Shown: positions 16,701 to 24,639 of the stretch, piece by piece | Layout of the letters: every line of letters starts with the position of its first letter | Numbering within the stretch: the first letter of the stretch is position 1 | Assembly: GCA_027024145.1 (NCBI GenBank) | Contig: JALVTF010000049.1 | Span: 1-34,186 of the forward strand | DNA from: Campylobacterales bacterium | GTDB lineage: Bacteria > Campylobacterota > Campylobacteria > Campylobacterales > Nitratiruptoraceae | Direction: 5' to 3' | Length of the DNA stretch: 34,186 nucleotides | The notes under the pieces: generated by a model | Seen by the model: the letters and a program-made list of their open reading frames with translations, nothing else | What the model was told of the DNA's origin: nothing | Database searches by the model: none | Program-made: the position numbers and the translations under genes

Positions 16701-16703
16701 CCC

Positions 16704-17522
16704 ATGGAGTGGTGGCGCCACGTCTACGAACATTTCGATCCCATAGCCTTTCATATTTTCGGTTTTGGGGTGCACTGGTACGGCATCATGTACGTGCTGG
16801 CGCTCCTGACTGCGCTTTTTTTTGCAGAGTGGCTCGTGCGCCACGATCATCTGCCTTTTAGCAAAAAAGAGCTCGAAATCTACTTCTTCTGGGCCGAAAT
16901 CGGGGTGATCCTCGGTGCCAGACTGGGATTTATCCTCTTTTACGATCCGCACACCACATACTACCTCACACACCCGTGGCAGATTTTCAATCCCTTTCTC
17001 AACGGCCATTTGGTGGGTATCCGCGGGTTTAGCTACCACGGCGCTATCGTGGGATTTTTGATCGCCACCTATCTGTTTGCCAAGAAATATCACAAAAACA
17101 TGTGGCAGATTCTCGATCTCGTGGCGGTTTCGGTGCCGATAGGCTACATTTTCGGCCGCATCGGCAACTTTCTTAATCAAGAGCTCATCGGTCGCGCTAC
17201 CGATGTGCCCTGGGGAATCTACGTGGACGGCGTGTTGCGCCATCCTTCACAGCTCTACGAGGCATTTTTCGAAGGGTTGGTGCTTTTCGTGATTCTCTTT
17301 TGGTATCGCAAGCGCAAACACTTCGATGGCGAGCTCATCGTGCTCTATGGCTTTTTGTACGGGCTTTTTCGCTTCTTCATCGAATTTTTCCGCGCACCCG
17401 ACGTGCAGTTGGGGTTTATCTGCTGCGGATGGATGACGATGGGGCAGATTCTTTGTATCGCGATGATGGTCGCGAGCGCAATACTCTATATCTATTTAGC
17501 AAAAAGGAGAGTCTATGAGTGA
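16704..17522 (+). CDS. lgt: Prolipoprotein diacylglyceryl transferase
   Basis: Inner-membrane enzyme that moves diacylglycerol from phosphatidylglycerol to the lipobox cysteine of prolipoproteins. 272 residues with about seven membrane segments. The family signature [14 protein letters not shown] (151-164) is intact, and FSYHGAIVG (109-117) holds the catalytic histidine. [12 protein letters not shown] and the terminal [14 protein letters not shown] complete the Lgt pattern. ATG at 16704, just behind the palindrome and RBS. Its last 8 bases overlap a small membrane-protein gene. One likely substrate in this window is the PqiC lipoprotein. Confidence 0.95.
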   Translation: MEWWRHVYEHFDPIAFHIFGFGVHWYGIMYVLALLTALFFAEWLVRHDHLPFSKKELEIYFFWAEIGVILGARLGFILFYDPHTTYYLTHPWQIFNPFLNGHLVGIRGFSYHGAIVGFLIATYLFAKKYHKNMWQILDLVAVSVPIGYIFGRIGNFLNQELIGRATDVPWGIYVDGVLRHPSQLYEAFFEGLVLFVILFWYRKRKHFDGELIVLYGFLYGLFRFFIEFFRAPDVQLGFICCGWMTMGQILCIAMMVASAILYIYLAKRRVYE

Positions 17523-17643
17523 TACCCATATGATTGGGCTTTATGCCACATTCGTTTTTATGATTATTTTGGCACTGATTCCCTATGTGGTGATCAAGTA
17601 CATGAAAAAACGGGGCCGCGATACCGATATGCGTCGCTCCTAA
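17515..17643 (+). CDS. Small single-span membrane protein
   Basis: 42 residues, starting [13 protein letters not shown], with one hydrophobic span (about residues 7-28) and a basic tail [12 protein letters not shown]. The ATG at 17515 lies inside the lgt 3' end (8-base overlap) and AAAAGGAGAG precedes it at good spacing, arguing for real translation. Its stop overlaps that of the convergent permease gene by 4 bases. The single span with a positively charged cytoplasmic end is like many small accessory subunits or regulators. I do not recognise a family. Confidence 0.6.
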   Translation: MSDTHMIGLYATFVFMIILALIPYVVIKYMKKRGRDTDMRRS

Positions 17644-18680
17644 GAGTTCGTTTTGGCGAGTTTGGGGTAGAGATTAAGCAGGCTGATCATGAGCGTCACC
17701 ACCGCCGGGCCTATGATCATACCCCAAAAGCCGTAGCTCGAAAGTCCTGCGACGATAGAGAAAAAGATGAGCAGTTCGTTGATTTTGATATGAACGCTCT
17801 CTACCATCACGCTGTCGATATAGCGGATGATGACCGGCTTGATAAAGGTGTCCGCGACGATAGAGATGACGATGATGGAGTAGAGGGCTATGACGATGGC
17901 TCCCGTAGTGTCTCCGGCGAAGTAGCGATCGATCGCAAGCGGCAGCCACATGATCACACCACCCACCACAGGGATGAGAGAAGCGAATCCATAGAGGATA
18001 CCGAACATCAAACCATCGTAGCCATATATTTGGGCGATGATGCCAAAGAGGATTCCTTCGAAGAGTGCCGTCACGATGATGGAGTTAAAGACCACACCCA
18101 TCACACCCGCGAGATTTTCGAAGATAGTCTTGCTGTCTTCGGGTTTGAGGGGAATGATGCGCTGGAAGTAGAGCAGCATGTCTCTTCCATAGAGATTGGC
18201 GAAAAAGTAAAAGATCAAAATCAACACGATATCTTTTAAAAAGTTGGCGCTCTTTTTGCCCAGGTACGTAGCCGTCTGGATGATGAAGTTGACGATGTCG
18301 CCTGCATCGAGTTTGGCAAGATACTCCTTCGGAGTGGTACCGCTGAGCAGGTGATGTGTCTGAATGAAATCTTCTATCCAGGCTTTCGTTTCATGTACGG
18401 ACTTTTGGATAAGACCGAAATCGATGTGCGTCACGAAGGTGGCAGCGTTGGTGATGAGATAGATGATGGGTGCGAAAAATATCACCGCCAAGACCACGGT
18501 GCTGAGCGTAGCCGGCAGGATGCGACCGGGGAATTTGCGCAAGAAATAGCTGTGCATCTTAAAAGTCGCCAAAGAGAGGAGCACCGCTATCGTGATAGGC
18601 CCCAAATAGGGAGAAAAGACACGATAGAGGTAGTAGCCGATGACGAGAATCAGCAGCAAAATAAAGTGTATCGGTTTCAT
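17640..18680 (-). CDS. AI-2E family transporter (PerM/TqsA-like permease)
   Basis: 346-residue inner-membrane protein with about seven to eight membrane spans, starting MKPIHFILLLILVIGYYLYRVFSPYLGPI. The middle hydrophilic region (residues 100-140) and the C-terminal LIPVVGGVIMWLPLAI and FWGMIIGPAVVTLMISLLNLY are typical of the AI-2E/PerM family. Members export small molecules such as AI-2 or act as Na+/H+ antiporters; the substrate here is unknown. It lies 7 bases downstream of ruvB in the panB > ruvB > permease unit. A relative (AmaA) also sits by ruvB in Campylobacter as I recall. AI-2 transport should not be assumed from the family name. Confidence 0.88.
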   Translation of the reverse strand: MKPIHFILLLILVIGYYLYRVFSPYLGPITIAVLLSLATFKMHSYFLRKFPGRILPATLSTVVLAVIFFAPIIYLITNAATFVTHIDFGLIQKSVHETKAWIEDFIQTHHLLSGTTPKEYLAKLDAGDIVNFIIQTATYLGKKSANFLKDIVLILIFYFFANLYGRDMLLYFQRIIPLKPEDSKTIFENLAGVMGVVFNSIIVTALFEGILFGIIAQIYGYDGLMFGILYGFASLIPVVGGVIMWLPLAIDRYFAGDTTGAIVIALYSIIVISIVADTFIKPVIIRYIDSVMVESVHIKINELLIFFSIVAGLSSYGFWGMIIGPAVVTLMISLLNLYPKLAKTNS

Positions 18681-18687
18681 ATTTCCC

Positions 18688-19695
18688 CTAAAAGAGCGTC
18701 GCCTGTTTTTTGGGATTGAGGCGCAGGAGTTCGTAGGTTTTGGGCGTGGCTACACGTCCGCGTGCCGTGCGCTCGATGTAGCCGTTGGCCAGCAAAAAGG
18801 GCTCGATCACATCTTCGATGGTGCCCTCGTCTTCACTGAGTGCCGCGGCAATGGTGCCCAGCCCCAGCGGCCGCCCTTTCGCTTCGGCCAAAAGTCTGAG
18901 CAGCCGCAGATCCAGTTCATCAAATCCCCGCTCATCGACGCCCAGAGCCTCCAATGCTTCGAGGGTGCGCTCTTTCGTGATAGCCGCTTCTTCTGCCACA
19001 TCCGAAAAATCACGCACGCGCCTTAGGAGCCGCAGTGCGATGCGTGGCGTGCCACGGCTGCGCCTGGCGATCTCCAAAGCCGCATCTTCGTGGATTGCTT
19101 TGCCCAGTTTTACCGCGGCGTTTGCCACGATCATGGCGAGTTCTTCGGGCGTGTAGAATTCGAGGCGAAAGTGCATTCCGAATCTATCGCGCAAGGGACT
19201 GGAGAGCATTCCGGCACGCGTGGTGGCGCCTATGAGGGTGAAGCGGGGCAGGTCGATCTTGATGGTTTGGGCTGCCGGACCGCTACCGATGATGATGTCG
19301 AGTCTGTAATCTTCCATGGCGGGGTAGAGGATCTCTTCTATGGCAGGGCTGAGGCGATGGATCTCGTCGATAAAGAGGATGTCGCCTTCTTCGAGGTTCG
19401 TGAGGATCGCCGCCAGATCGCCGCTCTTTTCGATCATAGGAGCGGCGGTGACCTTGATGGCTGCTTGCATCTGGTTTGCGATGATGTTGGCAAGCGTGGT
19501 CTTACCCAGCCCCGGAGGACCGAAAAAGAGGATATGATCGAGGCTCTCGCCCCGCTTTTTGGCAGCGTGGATGAAGACTTTGAGATTTTTTTTGATCTTC
19601 TCTTGGCCGATGTATTCGTCCCACGTGCTGGGACGCAGGCTCACTTCGAAGCTACTCTCTTCGCTAAATTTCTCCACTTCGACGATACGTTCCAT
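18688..19695 (-). CDS. ruvB: Holliday junction branch-migration ATPase RuvB
   Basis: AAA+ motor that drives branch migration with RuvA. 335 residues. [19 protein letters not shown] is the RuvB N-terminal hallmark. Walker A GPPGLGKT (59-66), Walker [13 protein letters not shown] (106-117), sensor 1 [20 protein letters not shown] with the arginine finger, and the winged-helix C-terminus ([25 protein letters not shown]) are all present. Its ATG shares one base with the panB stop. With addAB it gives this window two recombination-repair systems. ruvA and ruvC are not here. Confidence 0.97.
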   Translation of the reverse strand: MERIVEVEKFSEESSFEVSLRPSTWDEYIGQEKIKKNLKVFIHAAKKRGESLDHILFFGPPGLGKTTLANIIANQMQAAIKVTAAPMIEKSGDLAAILTNLEEGDILFIDEIHRLSPAIEEILYPAMEDYRLDIIIGSGPAAQTIKIDLPRFTLIGATTRAGMLSSPLRDRFGMHFRLEFYTPEELAMIVANAAVKLGKAIHEDAALEIARRSRGTPRIALRLLRRVRDFSDVAEEAAITKERTLEALEALGVDERGFDELDLRLLRLLAEAKGRPLGLGTIAAALSEDEGTIEDVIEPFLLANGYIERTARGRVATPKTYELLRLNPKKQATLF

Positions 19696-20474
19696 CAGTA
19701 GCTATGATCCTTATCCGGGAAGATCCCCTCTTTGACCTCTTTGGCATAGGTTTGTACGGCCTGGCGTACGAGACTCGCGCCATCGAGGTAGCGCTTGACG
19801 AACTTGGGTTTGAAATCTTCGAAAAACCCCAACATATCGCTATAGACCAAAACTTGGCCGTCCACATCCTTGCCCGCACCGATACCGATGACGGGGACGT
19901 TCACCTCTGTGCATACCTCTTTGGCGATGTCGCTTTGGGTGCCCTCGAGCACCATTGCAAAAACCCCGGCATCTTCGAGGGCTTTAGCATCTTCGAGGAG
20001 ACCGTCGATGTGGCGCACCACCTTGTAGCCGCCTTCTGCGCGCACCGATTGGGGCTTGAGGCCGATATGGCCCATCACGGCGATGCCGTTTTGCACGAGA
20101 TGATGGATGATTTCGGCCTTTTCGCGGCCGCCTTCGAGTTTGACGCAGTCTGCTCCCGTCTCTTTGTAGACGCGCAAGGCATTGGCGAGGGCTGTCTCTT
20201 TGGAAGTGTAGCTGCCGTAGGGCATATCGAAAATCACGAAACCATCGGGTGCTCCAGCACAGACCGCCTGGGTGTGGTAGAGCATCTGATCCATCGTGGC
20301 ACTGAGGGTGTCGGGGCGCCCTGCGAAGATCATATTGAGGCTATCGCCTACAAGCAGCATATCCACATAGGGAGCAAAAAGTTTGGCAAAGAGTGCATCA
20401 TAGGCTGTGATCATGACGAGCTTCTCTTTGCCTTTAGCCGCTATTATGGTAGATACGGTATGCTTTTTGGCCAT
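19695..20474 (-). CDS. panB: 3-methyl-2-oxobutanoate hydroxymethyltransferase
   Basis: Makes ketopantoate from alpha-ketoisovalerate and methylene-tetrahydrofolate in pantothenate/CoA synthesis. 259 residues. [23 protein letters not shown] (metal-binding Asp44), [46 protein letters not shown] and FVKRY are all canonical PanB motifs. ATG at 20474 preceded by a strong GGGGAGGA RBS; a -10 TAAAAT is readable on the minus strand (20506-20501). It diverges from trpA and is first in the unit with ruvB and the permease. panB beside ruvB is an arrangement I remember from Helicobacter. Confidence 0.96.
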   Translation of the reverse strand: MAKKHTVSTIIAAKGKEKLVMITAYDALFAKLFAPYVDMLLVGDSLNMIFAGRPDTLSATMDQMLYHTQAVCAGAPDGFVIFDMPYGSYTSKETALANALRVYKETGADCVKLEGGREKAEIIHHLVQNGIAVMGHIGLKPQSVRAEGGYKVVRHIDGLLEDAKALEDAGVFAMVLEGTQSDIAKEVCTEVNVPVIGIGAGKDVDGQVLVYSDMLGFFEDFKPKFVKRYLDGASLVRQAVQTYAKEVKEGIFPDKDHSY

Positions 20475-20500
20475 CGATCCTCCCCTGCGTAACTACATCG

Positions 20501-20542
20501 ATTTTAGCAAAAAATGGGTATAATTACAAACAAACACAAAAG
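20501..20542. promoter_or_regulatory. Divergent panB / trpA promoter region
   Basis: Plus strand: TGGGTATAAT with TATAAT at 20519-20524 and AAAAGG (20537-20542) for trpA. Minus strand: TAAAAT at 20506-20501 for panB. The -35 regions are poor on both strands, as at other promoters in this window. Confidence 0.65.
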
Positions 20543-20550
20543 GTGTATCT

Positions 20551-21291
20551 GTGAAGCGACTCGTAGGTTACATAACCAGTGCATATCCCGACCGAAACTT
20601 TACTATCGATCTGATTTTGGCGATGAAAGAAAAGGGGCTCGATAGCGTGGAGCTGGGCATCCCTTTTAGCGACCCCGTAGCGGATGGTCCCGTTATCGAG
20701 GAAGCCAACGTCAGAGCTTTGCGAAAGGGTTTCAAGTTTGCAGACGTACTGGCCATCACCGAAGCAGTGGCCAAAGAGGTGGATACGCTCTGGATGGGCT
20801 ACTTCAATCCCTTCTATCATCGTGGGATGGAGCGCAGCATCCAGGAGGCCAAAGAGCTGGGTGTGAGCGGCTTCATCATCCCCGATATGCCCTATGAAGA
20901 GTCTTTGGCGTATCGTGCGCTTTTCGACGAGGCCGATATGGCTCTCATCGATTTTGTAGCACCCACCGATGGCAAAGAGCGCATCGCCGAAATCCTCAAA
21001 GACGCTAAAAAGTTCGTCTATCTCGTAGCCTACGCCGGTATCACGGGTGCCGAGAAAACAGAAGACCTGGGCGATGTCATCGGCTGGATACGCGAAGCTA
21101 CCGACACGCCGGTCTATATCGGTTTCGGTGTGAACGAAAAGACAGCGAAAGAGAAGGCCAAAGACGTGGACGGCGTCATCGTAGGAAGCGCGTTTGTGAA
21201 GATACTTTTGGATGAAGACTTGACAAACAGCCAAAAAATTGCTAAAATTGCCGAGCTCTCAGGAAAGATTAAGGAACTCATAAACTCCTAA
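20551..21291 (+). CDS. trpA: Tryptophan synthase alpha subunit
   Basis: Cleaves indole-glycerol phosphate to indole, which is passed to the beta subunit. 246 residues, slightly short of the usual 260. The signature VELGIPFSDPVADGP contains catalytic Glu34 and Asp45. GYFNPFYHRG, GFIIPDMPYEES, VAYAGITGA and YIGFGV...GVIVGSAFVK are the other family motifs. It starts at GTG 20551, eight bases behind AAAAGG. No other trp gene is adjacent, so it must rely on a trpB elsewhere. Its last 70 bases also contain the ssrA promoter, so the C-terminal coding sequence is under two constraints. Confidence 0.95.
   Translation: MKRLVGYITSAYPDRNFTIDLILAMKEKGLDSVELGIPFSDPVADGPVIEEANVRALRKGFKFADVLAITEAVAKEVDTLWMGYFNPFYHRGMERSIQEAKELGVSGFIIPDMPYEESLAYRALFDEADMALIDFVAPTDGKERIAEILKDAKKFVYLVAYAGITGAEKTEDLGDVIGWIREATDTPVYIGFGVNEKTAKEKAKDVDGVIVGSAFVKILLDEDLTNSQKIAKIAELSGKIKELINS
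21220..21248 (+). promoter_or_regulatory. ssrA promoter inside the trpA coding region
   Basis: TTGACA (21220-21225), a 17-bp spacer and TAAAAT (21243-21248). This is near-consensus sigma70 and, with the toxin-antitoxin promoter, the best -35/-10 pair in the window. Predicted start near 21255, about 60 bases before the mature tmRNA 5' end at 21317, leaving a leader for RNase P to remove. Confidence 0.75.
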
Positions 21292-21316
21292 GTCTCTACC
21301 GGTTGCCCCAAGACTT

Positions 21317-21694
21317 GGGGGTGACATGGCTTCGACGGGAGCAGCCTGTCATAGGTTGCGTGCCGGCTTGAGGAACGCCGTAAAAACTCCTCAAAAAAAT
21401 AGACGCAAACAATACAGATTACAGACCCGCTTACGCTGTAGCTGCGTAAGTTAAGAAGAACACTGGGTCCCTCGCACCGAAGCGTGCCCTCTCGCTTCGG
21501 ATCTCGCGGGGTCAGAGCATCAGAGGGCTCGGATGAGCGGCTGCCTCACCGCTCGTCGACACTTCGAGGCTGGATCGAAGCGGGCTTCGGGCGCTGAGCC
21601 TTGCTTCGATCGAGAACAATCAGCGCTACTACGCACGTAGAGGCCTATGGCGGGTTGTTTTCGGACTGGGGTTCGATTCCCCACACCTCCACCA
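21317..21694 (+). ncRNA. ssrA: Transfer-messenger RNA (tmRNA)
   Basis: One-piece tmRNA of 378 bases that rescues stalled ribosomes with SmpB. The 5' end GGGGGUGACAUGGCUUCGACGGG is the classic tmRNA start. The 3' end carries the T arm (GGGGTTCGATTCCCC), acceptor strand CACCTCC and an encoded ACCA. 5' GGGGGTG pairs with CACCTCC with one G-U pair. The tag reading frame is 21405-21449: GCA AAC AAT ... GCT GCG TAA, encoding ANNTDYRPAYAVAA and a stop. GC-rich stems such as CCGAAGCG/CGCTTCGG and GAGCGG/CCGCTC lie where the later pseudoknots belong. It has its own promoter in trpA. Confidence 0.96.
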
Positions 21695-21841
21695 GGTTAA
21701 ATTCCACGATATTCCAATAACCTCCAAAAGTCCCAAAAATTGGTACTTTAAGATTTCTATATTCCTATATGTTCCCGTACAATCTATTTCAATCTATGAA
21801 AAATTTGGGGTCCTATTTGGGTCATGTATAGGGTAATTAGA
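21695..21841. other. AT-rich spacer behind ssrA, possible old integration junction
   Basis: 147 bases without an open frame of note and clearly richer in A+T than the flanks. It contains CCCAAAAATTGG and a near-repeat, TTTGGGGTC followed by TTTGGGTC (about 21806-21827). The 3' end of ssrA is a common integrase target, but no integrase, and no second copy of the tmRNA 3' end, is visible in this window. No clear rho-independent terminator for ssrA was found. Confidence 0.35.
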
Positions 21842-24190
21842 TTAGAGTTGTTTCCATATGAGTATGATATGGGGGTCGAGGTCGCTTTTGCGCGGTTTGA
21901 TGTAGAACTCTTCGATGGAGAAATTGTCGAGACTCCATTTCTCTTCTAATTCCTCTTGCTTTTCATCTAACTGGGCTTCGAGGTCTTGGAGCTGGGCTTC
22001 GAGCTCTTTGACGCGCTCTTCGGCGTAGGCGATATCGTCGTATTCGTTGTAGGCGCGCTTGGCTTTGGAGATGGTGGAGCCGGCTTTGGATATAGTGGTG
22101 CGTTTGATCTTTTTGCGCCCAAAGAGCGAATCGAGCAGCGTCAATCCCAGTGAAATGATAGTGTCGGTAGTTTTGGATTTGGCCTGCTCTTTTTCCTTTT
22201 CGAGCTGGTACTGGGCGCGCTGGAGTTTGTCATGCAGCCGTGCGAAGCGCTTTTCGTAGCGCTCTTGGAGCTTGTCGCGCTCTTGCTGGAGCCTATCTTG
22301 AAGCGCCTCGACGACACGTTGTTTGAACTCTTCGAGGCTCTCATCGGGCTCGGATTCGAGGCGGAGTTTGGCCACTTTGTAGAGCACGAGGCGTCTGGTT
22401 TGGTACAGATAGTCGGCAAAGGAGCGCTCGAACTTGCGCAGTGAGCGAAGTGTGGCGAAACCGGGCGGCAAAGCGCCGAACTTCGCACCGCTCGGAGCTT
22501 TGGAGGAGAGGGGTTTTTCGTCACTCTCTTCGCAATTTTCCCAATCTACCGGATCGTTTTCGATGGGCACTTCGCACACCAGCTCCTGGGTGATATCGAT
22601 CCCCTTGGCAGCACTGAGATAGTGAAGCTTTGCTTTGGCTACGAAATAGGGTGCCAGCTCGATAGGCTGGGCTTGATAGTCGTAGATATCGTAGCGCTGC
22701 TCGATAGCGTCGCTCAAGATGGGCGGCGTCGATGCTTTGGCAGCGATTTTCGGTGCGCTCTGGCTTAGCTTTTGGCTGGGGAGCTCTGCTTTTTTGCCCG
22801 CCATCAGTTTGGCGATTTCATCTTTCGTTAGCGGCCCTTTGAGGTAGCTAAGCACCCAGCGGGTCTTAAAGATTTCGAGATTTTCCTTGTGCACCGAGCG
22901 CAGCAAAAAGGTGCGTTTGTGCAGATTGGCGATGATGGTCTCTATCTCTTTTTTATCCAGCGCATCGGGTGCGTTTTTCAGCAGCCCGTCGATGACGCGC
23001 GCGATGTCTTGCTTGGTCTGGAGCCTTCCTAAAAACCAGGTGCCGATATTGGCGAGGCCTTTGTAGTCCAGATCCACCGGGTTTTGGGTTGAAAGCACCG
23101 CTCCGATACCGAAGGCCCTGGCTTGCTTGAGCAAAAGCAGCATCGGTTCTTTGGAAGGGGGATTGGCGTTGGGCGGGAAGTAACCGAAAATCTCGTCCAT
23201 ATAGAGCAGTGCACGCAGCGCCGCCGTGCCACTTTGGCGACGCATCCACGAAATGAGGCGGTTGAGCAAGAGAGTTACGAAAAACATCCGCTCGTTGTCG
23301 CCCAGATGCGCGATATACATGATGGAGATTTTTGGCTTGCCGCTCTCAGAGTAGAGGAGCTTGCCGATATCGAGGGGTTCGCCTTGCATCCAGTGGGCGA
23401 AGGTGGGGTTGGAGATGATGTTGTTGATCTTGAGTGCTAATTGCATGCGCTGCTGTTTGGGATAAAAGCCCTCGAGTGGCAAGACACCGATCTTTTTAAA
23501 AGGTGGGGCGATGATGGCGGCGATGAGGTTTTCGAGGCTGAGACTTTCGCCCTTTTTCCAGTAAAAATCCAGGATATTGGCCACGAGGATCGCTTCGTTG
23601 CTGCTGGCTTGCTCTGTGATGCCTAAAAGCGCCAAAAGGCTGTTTGTTGTAGAAGAGAGGAGGTAGGTATAGCTATCTATATCCTCGAGCACCTCTTTTG
23701 TGGGGGCGTCGAAGGATGAGAGGATAGAGATAGGAATACCTGCGCTGCTGCCGGGGGTGTAGATGAGAAATTCGGCGCTCTCTTTGAGCCTTTTGATGCG
23801 CTCTTTGGTCTGGTAGAAGCTCTCGATACCCTCTTGCCAGGTTTTGGCGACTTTGGCGGCGTACTCCTCGACACTGAGGCCTTTTTGGGCCGCTTCTGCT
23901 GGGTCTACCCAGGGAGCGAACTCTTCGGGAGAGAGATTTTCGAAAGTAAGCAGCAGATTGCCCATGTCGCCTTTGGGATCGATGACGAGAGCGGGGATGG
24001 AGTCGATGGCCGCCTCTTCGAGCAGCCCGATCCCCAGACCCGTCTTCCCGCTGCCCGTCATCCCTATGATGGCGGCATGGGTGGTGAGGTTTTTATTTTT
24101 GATAAGTTCTAATAGACCTGTCTCCTCACCGTTTGTATCTACCTGTTTTCCGAGATAAAAAACTCCTAACTTCTCATATAATTGCTGCAT
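21842..24190 (-). CDS. HerA-like ATPase with coiled-coil C-terminus
   Basis: 782 residues. N-terminal FYLGKQVD and LTTHAAIIGMTGSGKTGLG give a Walker A (43-50), followed by IPALVIDPKGDMGNLLL. Walker B is LLYMDEIFGYFPP (328-340), followed by LSTQNPVDLDYKGLANIGTWFLGRLQT (367-391), the sensor and glutamine region. These motifs belong to a widespread HerA/FtsK-superfamily group of about 800-residue proteins (COG0433-like) of unknown role. Residues about 590-670 and 710-755 are long charged helices predicted to be coiled coils, split by a short basic segment. No nuclease, signal peptide or membrane span is evident. It lies 21 bases downstream of the DUF2853 gene, likely one operon, directly behind ssrA. 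DNA translocation is inferred from family. No NurA, SIR2 or other known HerA defence partner is adjacent. Confidence 0.8.
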   Translation of the reverse strand: MQQLYEKLGVFYLGKQVDTNGEETGLLELIKNKNLTTHAAIIGMTGSGKTGLGIGLLEEAAIDSIPALVIDPKGDMGNLLLTFENLSPEEFAPWVDPAEAAQKGLSVEEYAAKVAKTWQEGIESFYQTKERIKRLKESAEFLIYTPGSSAGIPISILSSFDAPTKEVLEDIDSYTYLLSSTTNSLLALLGITEQASSNEAILVANILDFYWKKGESLSLENLIAAIIAPPFKKIGVLPLEGFYPKQQRMQLALKINNIISNPTFAHWMQGEPLDIGKLLYSESGKPKISIMYIAHLGDNERMFFVTLLLNRLISWMRRQSGTAALRALLYMDEIFGYFPPNANPPSKEPMLLLLKQARAFGIGAVLSTQNPVDLDYKGLANIGTWFLGRLQTKQDIARVIDGLLKNAPDALDKKEIETIIANLHKRTFLLRSVHKENLEIFKTRWVLSYLKGPLTKDEIAKLMAGKKAELPSQKLSQSAPKIAAKASTPPILSDAIEQRYDIYDYQAQPIELAPYFVAKAKLHYLSAAKGIDITQELVCEVPIENDPVDWENCEESDEKPLSSKAPSGAKFGALPPGFATLRSLRKFERSFADYLYQTRRLVLYKVAKLRLESEPDESLEEFKQRVVEALQDRLQQERDKLQERYEKRFARLHDKLQRAQYQLEKEKEQAKSKTTDTIISLGLTLLDSLFGRKKIKRTTISKAGSTISKAKRAYNEYDDIAYAEERVKELEAQLQDLEAQLDEKQEELEEKWSLDNFSIEEFYIKPRKSDLDPHIILIWKQL

Positions 24191-24211
24191 AGATAGTGCT
24201 ACAACGCGAAG

Positions 24212-24556
24212 TTACTTTTTGAATCTATCGTCTTTTTTAAACTTTTTGACCAAGAGATAGTAAAAAATGGCGCGATATTTGTTGCGATTGGATGTGCCCA
24301 TCGTTTCACATACCTCTTTGAGTGCTTTGTCGAGCTCTGCATCGCTTGCATCGATCATGAGCTTCTTGATGAGGAAATTTTTCTTCACTCTTTCGAGTTC
24401 ACCGCTATCGGAGCACGATACCGTTTCGGCATCTTTTTTGTAGATAGAAGGTCCCAGACTCTTCGTGACGGCTACGAGGAGCTCTTCGTCGAACTTGGGC
24501 TCTATTTCTTTGAGTTTGTCTTTGTAGAGCGCGATTTTCTCTTCCAATTTGTTCAT
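24212..24556 (-). CDS. DUF2853 family protein
   Basis: 114 residues, all-helical and highly charged. The core matches my memory of DUF2853 closely: SLGPSIYKKDAETVSCSD (33-50), ELERVKKNFLIKKL (53-66) and ETMGTSNRNKYRAIFYYLLVKKF (84-106). No function is known to me. There is no signal peptide, metal site or catalytic motif. It is preceded by a perfect AAAGGAGG RBS and a TATAAT box with an inverted repeat just downstream, so it looks individually regulated. The HerA-like ATPase gene follows after 21 bases and is probably co-transcribed. Whether the two proteins work together is unknown. Confidence 0.85.
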   Translation of the reverse strand: MNKLEEKIALYKDKLKEIEPKFDEELLVAVTKSLGPSIYKKDAETVSCSDSGELERVKKNFLIKKLMIDASDAELDKALKEVCETMGTSNRNKYRAIFYYLLVKKFKKDDRFKK

Positions 24557-24562
24557 AATAAT

Positions 24563-24593
24563 CCTCCTTTTAGTGCGCTACACTAAGATTATA
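24563..24593 (-). promoter_or_regulatory. DUF2853 promoter, operator-like inverted repeat and RBS
   Basis: On the minus strand TATAAT (24593-24588) is followed directly by TTAGTG-TAGCG-CACTAA (24586-24570), a perfect 6-bp inverted repeat around 5 bases covering the expected transcription start. AAAGGAGG follows (about 24570-24563). A repressor site at +1 is the simplest reading; a short 5' hairpin in the mRNA is the alternative. Confidence 0.6.
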
Positions 24594-24627
24594 CTTTTAT
24601 GAATATTATGTATTACTTAAATTGTGA

Positions 24628-24633
24628 TAAAAT
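24628..24633 (+). promoter_or_regulatory. -10 box of the pqi operon
   Basis: TGTGATAAAAT with TAAAAT at 24628-24633. The expected start of transcription (about 24639-24641) coincides with the ATG at 24640, and no Shine-Dalgarno sequence precedes that ATG. This suggests a leaderless first gene, unless an upstream promoter is used. Confidence 0.5.
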
Positions 24634-24639
24634 TGTCTA

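Noticed and set aside
20551-21291. trpA as a decayed or stray gene, since no other trp gene is adjacent.
   Set aside because: All catalytic motifs are intact, it has its own promoter and RBS, and scattered trp genes are common in this phylum.
21695-21841. Integrase attachment site or island boundary behind ssrA.
   Set aside because: Kept only as a weak possibility: no integrase, no duplicated tmRNA 3' end and no clear composition shift in the genes that follow.
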